From contig NZ_JADPMR010000004.1 in NCBI RefSeq assembly GCF_015686695.1, positions 1,742,708 through 1,806,707 of the forward strand: a DNA stretch of 64,000 nucleotides, written 5' to 3'. Of this stretch, positions 1 through 8,312 are shown piece by piece. Source of the DNA: Vibrio nitrifigilis. GTDB taxonomy: Bacteria; Pseudomonadota; Gammaproteobacteria; Enterobacterales; Vibrionaceae. The translations under genes were made by a program, and so were the position numbers. Numbering within the stretch: the first letter of the stretch is position 1; each line of letters opens with the position of its first letter. Below the pieces are notes generated by a model that ran no database searches, was not told where the DNA came from, and worked only from the letters and a program-made list of their open reading frames with translations.

Positions 1-908
1 GACCAGCTCACTGCCAATGTAAATAGGATGGCACTTGACAATGCAAGCATAACGGAACCGATACCACTTAATTTCTTTAATGACACCGTTACTGGTGAAC
101 TGCTGTCTGATAATTGCAGAACATAAGAGTTAGGCAATAAATCCGGCAATGAATTCGATAGTACATAGTTAACAACGAATACTAATGCTAACGGAATCAA
201 TGCAATAATTGGGTTTCCTAAGGACACTTTTTCTTGAGAAGAATGGTCAGGCTCGTTGATATGGTTTTCGCCATAACCCTCACCGTCACGTTTTGCGCAG
301 CGTAAGCGCCAATTTAAGTAGGCAAAACCGCCACCAAAAATCATCAATGCACCTATTAACCCCATCCAAGGGGCTGCCCACACTGTGGTTCCATAAAATG
401 TTGTTGGAATAATGTTTTGAATTTGTGGTGAACCAGGCAGTGCATCAATGGCATAGGTACAGGCGCCAAGCGCAATTGAAGCGGGTAATAAACGTTTAGG
501 AATGCCCGCAGAGCGAAAGGCTTCTGCCGCAAATGGATAGACGGCAAATACAACGATAAAGACGGTGACACCGCCATAAGTCAGTAGTGTGGAAACCGCA
601 ATGACCATCAACATGGTGTATTTGGTGCCGAAGGTGCGAATGAAATAGCTCAAAATAGTATGAGCAAAACCAGAGACTTCCATTAGCTTGCCAAAGATAG
701 CGCCAAGCATGAATACTGGAAAATAATTACTCAGAAATCCCACCATTTTGGGCATGAAAATGCCAAAGAATGCGGGACCTACAGCCGCTGGAGAGGTAAG
801 TAACACCGCACCAAGTGCACATAGTGGTGCAATTAGAATAACGCTGTAACCTCGATATGCAAGATATATAAGAGTCAGCAGGGCGATAACAATAATGGCA
901 AGATTCAT
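1..908 (-). CDS. GntP-family permease, 5' part (runs off left edge)
   Basis: The minus-strand frame opens with ATG at 908 (MNLAIIVIALLTLIYLAYRG) and stays open to the window edge, so about 302 N-terminal residues are present and the C-terminus is missing. The sequence is almost entirely hydrophobic helices separated by short loops, with a Gly/Pro-rich stretch around LPGSPQIQNIIPTTF that is typical of the GntP/citrate-type ion symporter superfamily. A hydrophilic loop rich in Glu, His and Asn lies near residue 210. Family members import gluconate, hydroxybutyrate or related carboxylates with protons across the inner membrane. The substrate cannot be read from the sequence. No partner gene is visible in the window. 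Confidence 0.8.
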   Translation of the reverse strand, partial: MNLAIIVIALLTLIYLAYRGYSVILIAPLCALGAVLLTSPAAVGPAFFGIFMPKMVGFLSNYFPVFMLGAIFGKLMEVSGFAHTILSYFIRTFGTKYTMLMVIAVSTLLTYGGVTVFIVVFAVYPFAAEAFRSAGIPKRLLPASIALGACTYAIDALPGSPQIQNIIPTTFYGTTVWAAPWMGLIGALMIFGGGFAYLNWRLRCAKRDGEGYGENHINEPDHSSQEKVSLGNPIIALIPLALVFVVNYVLSNSLPDLLPNSYVLQLSDSSSPVTVSLKKLSGIGSVMLALSSAILFTLAVSW

Positions 909-1375
909 TCAGCTAGTTCCAGTACAACGTGTTTATTAACCTTTTGGAAACTAGAACCCTACACCGATAAATATGCCATACCAATTAGTGTCTTAGGTTA
1001 ACTTATAACTAAAAGTTATTTTAAAATTGGTACTATTAAAGATAAAGCCACTGGGGGGACCTGAGCGGATCAAACGCTAACTAGGTGAAAATCATACGTA
1101 TAAGGTGGCGAATCTGTACGTTCGAAATAAAAGTGGATCAGTGGTTGGAGCGTAATATTCCACAAATTATGCTGAAAAACATTAGCATCAATTTTCCTCA
1201 AAGGATGGAAGATTGAATCTCGATAGTCATTGGTTACCGTTTTTCGTTCTTATTAATAAATGGGTAAGATCTGTAATTAACAGTTGCTACCTGCTCAGGA
1301 AAGCCTCAGAATGGCGCACTTTTCGCACTGGTAAATTAAGTGCGTCGTTCTTATAAATTTTAATTGAGTATCAAT
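909..1375. other. Gene-free spacer, divergent promoters
   Basis: About 460 bases separate the divergent permease and helicase genes. Both promoters should lie here. No convincing ORF, RNA gene or strong hairpin was seen. Near 1005-1025 there is a short AT-rich imperfect palindrome. Confidence 0.5.
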
Positions 1376-2806
1376 ATGGGTTTTTCCTCGTTAGGGCTAT
1401 CTGCTCCAATTCTTCAAGCCATCCAAGAGAAAGGCTATACCACGCCTTCTCCTATCCAAGCGCAAGCGATTCCTGCTGTATTAAAAGGCAATGATGTGAT
1501 GGCAGCAGCGCAGACCGGGACAGGGAAAACAGCGGGCTTTACCTTACCGATACTTGAGCGTTTATCACATGGCCCAAGTGTTCGTGGTAATCAGGTCCGT
1601 GCATTGGTCTTAACCCCAACCAGAGAATTAGCCGCGCAAATTCAAGAAAACGTATTTACTTATAGTCGTCATTTGCCTTTGAGCAGTGCGGTGGTGTTTG
1701 GTGGCGTGAAAATTAACCCACAGATGCAGCGTTTACGTAAAGGGGCGGATGTATTAGTGGCAACGCCTGGTCGCTTACTAGACCTGTATAATCAAAAAGC
1801 ACTCAAGTTCGATCAATTAGAAGTGTTAGTGCTGGATGAAGCCGATCGTATGCTAGACATGGGCTTTATTCGTGATATTCGTAAAATTTTGGCGTTATTA
1901 CCTAAACAGCGTCAGAACTTGCTTTTCTCAGCCACTTTTTCTGATGAGATTCGTGCACTAGCAAAAGATTTGGTCAACGATCCAGTCGAGATCTCTGTTA
2001 CGCCAGCAAACTCAACAGCAAAAACCGTAGAGCAGTGTGTATACCCTGCTGATGTTAAGAAAAAAGCCCCAATGCTGCTGCAACTGATCAAAGAAGGGAA
2101 CTGGCACCAAGTTTTAGTATTTACCAGCACTAAGCGCGGCGCGAACCGTTTGGCTGAATACTTAACGGATAAAGGGGTCTCTTCCGCGGCGATTCATGGT
2201 AATAAGAGTCAAGGTGCTCGTACTAAAGCCCTGGCGAACTTTAAATCTGGTGAAGTCCGCGTGTTGGTTGCCACTGATATTGCAGCGCGTGGTATTGATA
2301 TTCCTCAATTACCTCAAGTGGTTAACTTTGATCTACCAAAAGTAGCGGAAGATTATGTACACCGCATTGGCCGAACTGGACGCGCTGGTGAAAGCGGCAA
2401 AGCGATTTCATTTGTGAGTGCCATTGATGCGGATTTATTATTTGCGATTGAACGTTTGATCAAAAAGTTGCTGCCACGTATGGAACTGAAAGGTCACAAA
2501 CCCACTAATCCCGTGCCGGAAAAAGCATTAGATACTCGACCAATCAAACCGAGAAAGCCTAAGAAACCGAAAAAACCAAAGGCGAAGCCGCAAGAAGGTC
2601 AGTCTGGTGAGGCTAACACGCAGGGGCAGGTGAAGAAAAAACGTCGTCCAAACAATGGAAAACCAACGGCTGCAGGCAAATCTGGCCAAGGTCGTCCTGC
2701 CAATAAATCGGGTCAACGTTCTGGTGATAACAAAGCCACTGGTGGCAACAAACCAGCAGGGCAGAAACGTCGCCGCGCACCACGTAAGCCACAGGCAGAA
2801 AAATAA
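1376..2806 (+). CDS. rhlE: DEAD-box ATP-dependent RNA helicase RhlE
   Basis: All helicase motifs are readable in order: Q motif (TPSPIQ), Walker A AQTGTGKT, PTREL, TPGR, the DEAD box near residue 155, SAT, VFTST, ATDIAARGID and HRIGRTGR. After the core, from about residue 390, comes a lysine/proline-rich basic tail (repeated KPKKP) that ends in a Gly/Asn/Lys/Arg-rich segment, as in RhlE proteins, where it helps RNA binding. RhlE remodels structured RNA in ribosome maturation and RNA turnover. I place the start at ATG 1376 (MGFSSLGL), which lines up with MSF-type starts of the family. An in-frame TTG at 1364 would add four residues, and neither start has a strong ribosome binding site. The gene stands alone and ends in a good terminator. 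Confidence 0.92.
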   Translation: MGFSSLGLSAPILQAIQEKGYTTPSPIQAQAIPAVLKGNDVMAAAQTGTGKTAGFTLPILERLSHGPSVRGNQVRALVLTPTRELAAQIQENVFTYSRHLPLSSAVVFGGVKINPQMQRLRKGADVLVATPGRLLDLYNQKALKFDQLEVLVLDEADRMLDMGFIRDIRKILALLPKQRQNLLFSATFSDEIRALAKDLVNDPVEISVTPANSTAKTVEQCVYPADVKKKAPMLLQLIKEGNWHQVLVFTSTKRGANRLAEYLTDKGVSSAAIHGNKSQGARTKALANFKSGEVRVLVATDIAARGIDIPQLPQVVNFDLPKVAEDYVHRIGRTGRAGESGKAISFVSAIDADLLFAIERLIKKLLPRMELKGHKPTNPVPEKALDTRPIKPRKPKKPKKPKAKPQEGQSGEANTQGQVKKKRRPNNGKPTAAGKSGQGRPANKSGQRSGDNKATGGNKPAGQKRRRAPRKPQAEK

Positions 2807-2830
2807 TACGTTATTTTCGGTAAAATAAAT

Positions 2831-2858
2831 AAAGCTGACTTTCATAGTCAGCTTTTTT
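2831..2858 (+). terminator. Rho-independent terminator of rhlE
   Basis: A perfect 10-bp stem (aaagctgact / agtcagcttt) with a 5-base loop runs into a T tract, 25 bases after the rhlE stop. Confidence 0.9.
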
Positions 2859-3188
2859 GTATTCTTTAGTTATATATAAACAATTTAATATTATTAATTC
2901 AAATAATAAATGCTCTTATTATTTCATTTCTATGATTTGCATTAATCATTAATTAAAAAAGTGGATTGCATGGTGAAAAATGCAATGGTAGTTTATCAGT
3001 TAAACGAAAAAATTTTACTAACTGATTGTTTTAATTATATCATGTTTAGTTATTGATCATATTTACTCCAATAATCATTAAATTTAACGCCGTTCTGCCA
3101 ATAATAAATAATTTGAGTATACGATGTGTGATGCTTAACCCACATGGGTGAGTTGACTCTATTCCACTAGAAGAGAGAAATAGCAGCA
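2859..3188. other. AT-rich spacer before the FecCD importer
   Basis: Very AT-rich sequence with no credible ORF. The promoter of the importer operon should lie here. An inverted repeat atgatt-N6-aatcat at 2932-2949 has a loose resemblance to half of a Fur-type site but is too weak to call. Confidence 0.4.
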
Positions 3189-3293
3189 ATGGCAGATAAA
3201 TATTTAAAAATCGTCATGAGAAAACAAACTACCCAGTTTTCCTTTCACTTTGAGACTAGCCACCGCTATTTCTTCTCTATGGTCATGGCATAA
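3189..3293 (+). CDS. Possible 34-codon leader ORF upstream of the FecCD permease
   Basis: ATG 3189 opens a 34-residue frame (begins MADKYLKIVMRK, then HFETSHRYFF, ends MVMA) that stops 5 bases before the ATG of the permease gene. A purine-rich stretch (agaagagagaaa) precedes it at a plausible distance. The tight spacing would allow translational coupling or leader-type control of the importer. It has no recognisable domain and it may simply be chance, because AT-rich DNA of this length often holds such frames. Confidence 0.3.
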   Translation: MADKYLKIVMRKQTTQFSFHFETSHRYFFSMVMA

Positions 3294-3298
3294 TTCAT

Positions 3299-4321
3299 AT
3301 GAACAACTCCTCAACAACAGATTCTTTGTCTGTTCATACTTCTTTTCGCTCTATTGGTGCGATGACATTTTTAATTGGTTTGACCTTTGTTGCCATTATC
3401 ATTTCCTTTGTGGTTGGTCGATTCACGATTCCTCTCTCTGATTTTTGGGACGCATTAACTGGCCACGGTTTAGGCGCTTTGGTGCTACTTAAAGTGCGTT
3501 TACCGCGTATTGCTGCGGGGATGGCAATTGGTGCGTCGCTAGCGGTATCAGGCGCTACATACCAAGGCATATTTCGTAATCCAATGGTATCTCCTGCCAT
3601 ATTGGGCGCATCCTCTGGAGCAGGTTTGGGCGCTGCGATTGCAATTTTATGTTCCATGAGCTTTTTTATGGTGCAGGCCATGGCGTTTACGTTTGGAGTT
3701 GCGGCAGTACTGATTACCTATTTTGTCGGTAATGCGGTAGGACGAAATAACGACTCACTGCTCAGTTTAGTGTTAACCGGTATTGTGATTTCTGCACTCG
3801 CTTCCGCAATCATCTCGTTAACCAAATACCTTGGCGACCCAGAAGAAAAGCTTCCAGAAATCACCTTTTGGTTAATGGGGAGCCTTTCATCGGCGACGGT
3901 GTCCAATATGCTTTGGATGATTGCACCGTTAGTGGTGGGACTTGTACCGATTATTATGTTGCGCTGGCAACTTAACCTTTTATCTCTAGGAGATGAAGAG
4001 GCGTCGGCGTTAGGGATTAATGTCAGTAAAGTGCGCGTTATTTTGATACTGGCTGCGACCTTGCTTACGGCGGTATCGGTGGCGGTGAGTGGTGTGATTG
4101 GCTGGATTGGCTTATTGATTCCTCATTTAGTTCGTATGTTAGTGGGGCCAAATCACCGCGTCTTGATTCCAGCCAGTATCTTTTTGGGTGGTTCTTATCT
4201 CATGCTAGTGGATGATTTGGCTCGTTCCCTGTTACCCATGGAAATCCCAATCGGGATTCTAACGTCATTGATCGGCGCTCCTTTCTTTCTCTATTTGATG
4301 GCACGTCGCAAAGGATTATAA
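3299..4321 (+). CDS. FecCD-type ABC importer permease
   Basis: 340 residues with about nine or ten hydrophobic helices and FecCD/BtuC family landmarks: the LPRIAAGMAIGASLAVSG segment near residue 70, RNPMVSPAILG and the late GVIGWIGLLIPHLVR motif. Family members form the membrane channel of importers for ferric siderophores, haem, cobalamin or other metal chelates. It is followed after 12 bases by the ATPase gene and then the binding protein, giving a complete type II importer. No TonB-dependent receptor is adjacent, so the ligand stays open. Confidence 0.9.
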   Translation: MNNSSTTDSLSVHTSFRSIGAMTFLIGLTFVAIIISFVVGRFTIPLSDFWDALTGHGLGALVLLKVRLPRIAAGMAIGASLAVSGATYQGIFRNPMVSPAILGASSGAGLGAAIAILCSMSFFMVQAMAFTFGVAAVLITYFVGNAVGRNNDSLLSLVLTGIVISALASAIISLTKYLGDPEEKLPEITFWLMGSLSSATVSNMLWMIAPLVVGLVPIIMLRWQLNLLSLGDEEASALGINVSKVRVILILAATLLTAVSVAVSGVIGWIGLLIPHLVRMLVGPNHRVLIPASIFLGGSYLMLVDDLARSLLPMEIPIGILTSLIGAPFFLYLMARRKGL

Positions 4322-4333
4322 GGAGTCAGACAG

Positions 4334-5116
4334 ATGATGAAATTGTCGGTGCATGATCTGCAATGTGGGTATGGCCAAACAGTAATTGCTGAAAATATTT
4401 CGTTCTCCGTCACCAGTGGTGAAGTGCTGTGTATTCTTGGTCCTAATGGGGTCGGGAAGTCGACGCTGTTTAAATCGATGTTAAATTTAATCCCTAAGCT
4501 CGGGGGCGAGATTCGCATTAATGATGACAACATTGAGAGTTGGTCACGTAAACAGCTAGCGACAGTGTTGGGGTACGTGCCTCAAGCCAGTGCCACGCCG
4601 TTTCCATTTACGGTGCGAGAAATGGTAGCAATGGGGCGCACAGCCCACTTAGGTGCGTTTGCATTTCCGAGTAAACATGATTGGCAGTTGGTCGATGATG
4701 CCATGCATAAACTCGGTATTAGCCGTTTGGCTGAGCGACGTTTTCCAGAACTGTCCGGTGGTGAAAAACAGATGGTGTTGATTGCGCGGGCCATTGCTCA
4801 AGCACCAGCGCTGCTTGCTATGGATGAACCGACTGCTAGCTTAGATTTTGGTAATCAAGTCGCTGTGTTGCGCCAAGTTCGCCAGCTTGCGAGTGAAGGG
4901 TTTGGCATCATTATGATCACGCATTCTCCAGAGCAAGCCTTTTTGTGTGCGTCAAAAGTATTGTTGTTCAGGCGAGATAAACCTTGTCTCTTTGGTTCCG
5001 TGGCTGAGATTGTCACCGAAGCCAATCTACGTGATGCCTATGGTGTCGATGTTCAAATTAACCAAATTGGTGAGAGAAACGGGCACCCCGTGCATTCGTG
5101 CACGCCAGTGGTATAA
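4334..5116 (+). CDS. FecE/BtuD-type ABC importer ATPase
   Basis: 260 residues with Walker A GPNGVGKS (36-43), Q-loop near Gln85, signature LSGGE (140-144) and Walker B LLAMDE (160-165) followed by the D-loop SLD and an H-loop histidine in MITHS. These are the parts of a working nucleotide-binding subunit that powers the neighbouring permease at the inner membrane. The gene lies 12 bases after the permease and 31 before the binding-protein gene, so the three are one operon. Confidence 0.92.
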   Translation: MMKLSVHDLQCGYGQTVIAENISFSVTSGEVLCILGPNGVGKSTLFKSMLNLIPKLGGEIRINDDNIESWSRKQLATVLGYVPQASATPFPFTVREMVAMGRTAHLGAFAFPSKHDWQLVDDAMHKLGISRLAERRFPELSGGEKQMVLIARAIAQAPALLAMDEPTASLDFGNQVAVLRQVRQLASEGFGIIMITHSPEQAFLCASKVLLFRRDKPCLFGSVAEIVTEANLRDAYGVDVQINQIGERNGHPVHSCTPVV

Positions 5117-5147
5117 GTGAACCTTGCCAGATAATGGAGCGTAATTT

Positions 5148-6254
5148 ATGTCTGCAAAGAAAGTGTCATTTCGTCAGCATGGAATGCTGAGAACAAAAGC
5201 GTTGGCAGCAGTGGCGTGTTTGTCCTGTTTATCTGTTGGTATGCCTGCAATGGCAGCGATTCAGCAAACGGTAACGGATGCCAGTAGTACTGCAGTAGCC
5301 GTCCCAGCACCTTCGCAGATTCATGCTATTGGTGATGCGTGGCCTGCGCATTTAGAAGTGTTATCTATGCTCGGAGCTGGAGCTAAAGTGGTGTCCTACG
5401 TGAACGTCGATACTCCAGAAAAACGTCCTTGGCTAGCGGTGGTGAACCCGCAAATGAAACAGGCATCTCCCGCGTTTACTAAAACAGACGTGAACGTAGA
5501 AGAAATGCTGAAAGATAAACCTGATGTGGTTTTCTCTATTGTTACCCCGCGTATGCGTACTAAATTGCAAGAATTGAATATCCCTAATGTTCAACTGACG
5601 TTTACTAACTTTAAAGAGTTGGAAAAAACCTTTGATTTAACCGCGAAGATCCTTGGTCCTGATGCGCAAAAACGCGCCGACGATTTTAACGCTTATCTAG
5701 AAGAGAAATTGCAACAGGTTCGCTCTTATACGTCCACTTTGCCTGAAAGTAAAAAGCCACGCGTATTGCATGTAGTGCACTTTAATCCGTTGACTATCGA
5801 TGGCGGTCATTCGTTGATTGATGCTTGGATTAAAGCCGCTGGTGGCGTTAATGTTGCAGAAGATGTGCATGGCAGTTTAAAAGTGACGTCTAAAGAGCAG
5901 ATGTTGGCGTGGAATCCTGATGTGATTATTTTTGGTGGCAGCGCAATGCCTGACCCAGCCACTCGCGCTAGTGAATTAAAAGCATTAGAAAGCGATCCGA
6001 TGTGGGCAAGTGTTAATGCGGTGAAACATCACCAAGTGTATATCAATCCCAATGGCGCTTTTTTATGGGATCGTTACGGCGCAGAAACCGCATTACAAGT
6101 TCAGTGGGCGGCGAAAACGCTCCATCCTGAACATTTCAAAAATCTAGATATGGCAAAAGAAACAAAATCTTTCTACCACCGTTTTTTGAATTATGACCTA
6201 ACAGATAAACAAGTGAATGAAATACTTCAGGATCTCCCACCCAAAACATTGTAA
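5148..6254 (+). CDS. FecB/BtuF-type periplasmic binding protein
   Basis: 368 residues with a long N-terminal export signal (basic start, hydrophobic core ALAAVACLSCLSVG, cleavage expected after AMA near residue 36). The mature part shows the helical-backbone binding-protein pattern: IHAIGDAWPAHLEVLSMLGAG near the N-terminus, KPDVVFSI, and the C-lobe motif NPDVIIFGG. It should deliver the ligand to the FecCD permease. The ligand (siderophore, haem, corrinoid or metal complex) cannot be chosen from the sequence. A terminator follows, and then the prephenate-dehydratase-like gene. Confidence 0.88.
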   Translation: MSAKKVSFRQHGMLRTKALAAVACLSCLSVGMPAMAAIQQTVTDASSTAVAVPAPSQIHAIGDAWPAHLEVLSMLGAGAKVVSYVNVDTPEKRPWLAVVNPQMKQASPAFTKTDVNVEEMLKDKPDVVFSIVTPRMRTKLQELNIPNVQLTFTNFKELEKTFDLTAKILGPDAQKRADDFNAYLEEKLQQVRSYTSTLPESKKPRVLHVVHFNPLTIDGGHSLIDAWIKAAGGVNVAEDVHGSLKVTSKEQMLAWNPDVIIFGGSAMPDPATRASELKALESDPMWASVNAVKHHQVYINPNGAFLWDRYGAETALQVQWAAKTLHPEHFKNLDMAKETKSFYHRFLNYDLTDKQVNEILQDLPPKTL

Positions 6255-6276
6255 ATAACGACGTTAATCATTATGG

Positions 6277-6308
6277 TAAGCCCTGCTTTTTTGAGTAGGG
6301 CTTATTTT
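6277..6308 (+). terminator. Terminator after the ABC importer genes
   Basis: An 8-bp stem (taagccct / agggctta) with a T-rich loop, followed by tttat. It separates the importer genes from the next gene, perhaps only partly. Confidence 0.65.
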
Positions 6309-6374
6309 ATCCGTTCAAGATAAGCTTTACTTTGAAATCATAAATAAAATCAATAAATTAAAAAAGGTAAAATA

Positions 6375-7130
6375 ATGAGAAGTAAAGCACTTCAACGTAT
6401 CGTTATGTCTGCAGCTTTAATGGCGAGTTCTGTATTGGCGGCACCTACTTGGGCCAGTAGCGACATTTATGTTCAAGCATCTAAAGGGAGCTTCAATAAT
6501 GAAGCAATAGCGAAACTGTTTGCCCAAAGACCGGCGCTTAAACACGACACCATTTATGCAGGAACACCTTTAAATGTTATGAAATCTGCCAGCGAGCATG
6601 ATGCCTATGCGTTCAGTGCCGTGGAAAATACCACCATCAAAGGCCAACTGGTTCAGGCAACAGTCACCGCATTTGAGCACTATAAACCCACTGCGCTGCA
6701 AGCTTATGTGACGATGCCAATTGAAATGTGTGTGCTGATGAATAAAAAGGATGTTGCGGCTAACACACCAATCAGCTTGATTGCTTCTCACCCAGCAGCG
6801 CTTAAGCAAATTGACCGCTGGAAACACAGCATTAAAGGATTAAAAGAGCAGGCGATTCCGGCGGGTACTGCCGAATCTGCACGTCGAGTCGCACAAGGTG
6901 AGTTACCCTCTGGCACTGCCGCTATCGGCTCATGTGCATTAGCTTCTCTTTACACCAACTTATCGATTGTTGATAAAGGTGTGCAGGATAACCAAAATAA
7001 CGCGACTGCTTTTATTATGATGAAAGTGACTAAACGCGATCACGCCATTAGCGAGCAAGCTGCCCGCAAAGCGTTATTTGCCGCTATCAAACAGGCTAAG
7101 CAAGTTGATAAATTAACGCTGACAAAGTAG
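6375..7130 (+). CDS. Exported prephenate-dehydratase-domain protein
   Basis: 251 residues. An export signal (cleavage near TWA, residue 27) is followed by a fold that matches prephenate dehydratase motif by motif: KGSFNNEAI in place of GPEGTYSE, AVENTTIKG (82-90) for PIENSIEG, HPAALKQIDRW (139-149), GTAESARRVAQGE (164-176), TAAIGSCALASLY (181-193) and QDNQNNATAFI (204-214). The family catalytic motif TRF reads TAF here: threonine 211 is kept but the arginine is lost. The enzyme family turns prephenate into phenylpyruvate in the cytosol. This one is exported and lacks the ACT regulatory domain, so it may be a binding protein or have a changed substrate. It sits 120 bases after the FecCD importer and may share its job. 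Domain assignment is fairly sure; role is inference. Confidence 0.7.
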   Translation: MRSKALQRIVMSAALMASSVLAAPTWASSDIYVQASKGSFNNEAIAKLFAQRPALKHDTIYAGTPLNVMKSASEHDAYAFSAVENTTIKGQLVQATVTAFEHYKPTALQAYVTMPIEMCVLMNKKDVAANTPISLIASHPAALKQIDRWKHSIKGLKEQAIPAGTAESARRVAQGELPSGTAAIGSCALASLYTNLSIVDKGVQDNQNNATAFIMMKVTKRDHAISEQAARKALFAAIKQAKQVDKLTLTK

Positions 7131-7470
7131 TGGGTTAGGTGATAGAACAGCCCCGCTATTGATATTTGGCCAGATTATCTGGCCATTTTTATTTTTAGTA
7201 GTGCGTCATCTACAGGGTAAATAAGTTGAAATCTTACTGTTATTATTAAATATGTAAACTTATAGAATTAAATCTAACAGAGTTTAGATACCCAATAGTA
7301 CTGTAAGTGTCGATACCATAATATATATTGATATGTATGATTTATTTACACTTCATAGCATTAAAATCCATATTAACAACATAACTAATTGTTTTATATA
7401 AGTTCCTCCTGTGGGCATATTTTATGCCTTAAATCAACAAGTTGATTGGGGTAATAATAAAGGAACGAAT
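7131..7470. other. AT-rich spacer
   Basis: 340 bases without a credible gene. A short inverted repeat at about 7169-7185 (tggccag / ctggcca) followed by T-rich sequence probably ends the previous transcript. The rest is AT-rich promoter-like sequence before the PEP-CTERM gene. Confidence 0.45.
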
Positions 7471-8139
7471 ATGAAGAGGTGGTTAAGTGTATTTGTGTTA
7501 CTTATATTTTCCGGAATAGCTCAAGCAACCGTTATAAGTGGAGCGTCGGTTGAAAATAATATTTTAAGTTACACTGATGGTGATACGGTTTATGAGTGGC
7601 TTCAATGGAATATAACGACTGAAATATCGGTGCAAGAGTTACTTGATAATATCATAGCGAACGATAGCAACCTCGTCATCAATGGTATTGACTACGGTTC
7701 TGGATGGTCAATAGCAACTACGTCAGATATGAAAGATTTATTGGACCAGTTCGGTTACGGAACAGATAATTCTTATTATTACAGTGATTCAGAGGCAAAT
7801 TACTCAACGTTTACTGCAATGTTATCCTTACTTGGAGTGACGTTAAGTGATACTGGAAATGGTTATTTGGATATCGGAACCGCTGCTATTTTTGACGATG
7901 CTGATGACAATGATGATCTATACGGGATCATAGTGTTAGAAGGCATATCAGATAATTACGGCAGATTCTCTACTTATGAGTATATTGAAGCGGCAGAATC
8001 CGCATCCGGCTCATCCGCGTCACTAGGAATCGCGGTATTGCGAGTCAGTACTGTCCCTGAACCTGACATATTTGGCTTAATGTTTTTAGGTATAGGGTTA
8101 ATTAGCATGGTGCAGTTTCGTCGCCACAAGGTGAGCTAA
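7471..8139 (+). CDS. PEP-CTERM sorting-signal protein
   Basis: 222 residues from ATG 7471, chosen because it follows an AAAGGA ribosome binding site and starts a clean signal peptide (MKRWLSVFVLLIFSGIAQA). A frame extension back to 7411 lacks both. The mature part is acidic, rich in Asp, Tyr, Ser and Asn, with no known catalytic motif. The C-terminus has the full PEP-CTERM layout: VPEPDIFGL, a hydrophobic helix, then the basic end RRHK. Such tails are cut and anchored or released by an exosortase, and the proteins are usually surface or biofilm-matrix components. No exosortase or polysaccharide genes lie in this window, so the sorting machinery must be elsewhere if it is present. Confidence 0.8.
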   Translation: MKRWLSVFVLLIFSGIAQATVISGASVENNILSYTDGDTVYEWLQWNITTEISVQELLDNIIANDSNLVINGIDYGSGWSIATTSDMKDLLDQFGYGTDNSYYYSDSEANYSTFTAMLSLLGVTLSDTGNGYLDIGTAAIFDDADDNDDLYGIIVLEGISDNYGRFSTYEYIEAAESASGSSASLGIAVLRVSTVPEPDIFGLMFLGIGLISMVQFRRHKVS

Positions 8140-8265
8140 TTAACTAGCTTTCTAATATGTGTCCATATCACCTTATAACGCTTCCTACACCTTCGCAGTT
8201 TTCCTAGTCTTGTATCTCTATGGTGGTGCCATCTGGCATTATCGCTATGGAAGAAAGAATGAAGA

Positions 8266-8293
8266 GATACACACCTTAATAACGGTGTGTGTC
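8266..8293 (-). terminator. Hairpin between convergent genes
   Basis: A stem of about 10 bp (gatacacacc / ggtgtgtgtc, with one G-T pair) and an 8-base loop lies just past the 3' end of the minus-strand ABC operon. On the minus strand it is followed by moderately T-rich sequence. Confidence 0.5.
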
Positions 8294-8312
8294 CGTTTTA
8301 AACGTTTAAAAA

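Noticed and set aside
2932..2949. Fur-box-like inverted repeat before the FecCD importer
   Set aside because: Only six bases per arm match, with the wrong spacing for a 7-1-7 site; AT-rich DNA gives such pairs often.
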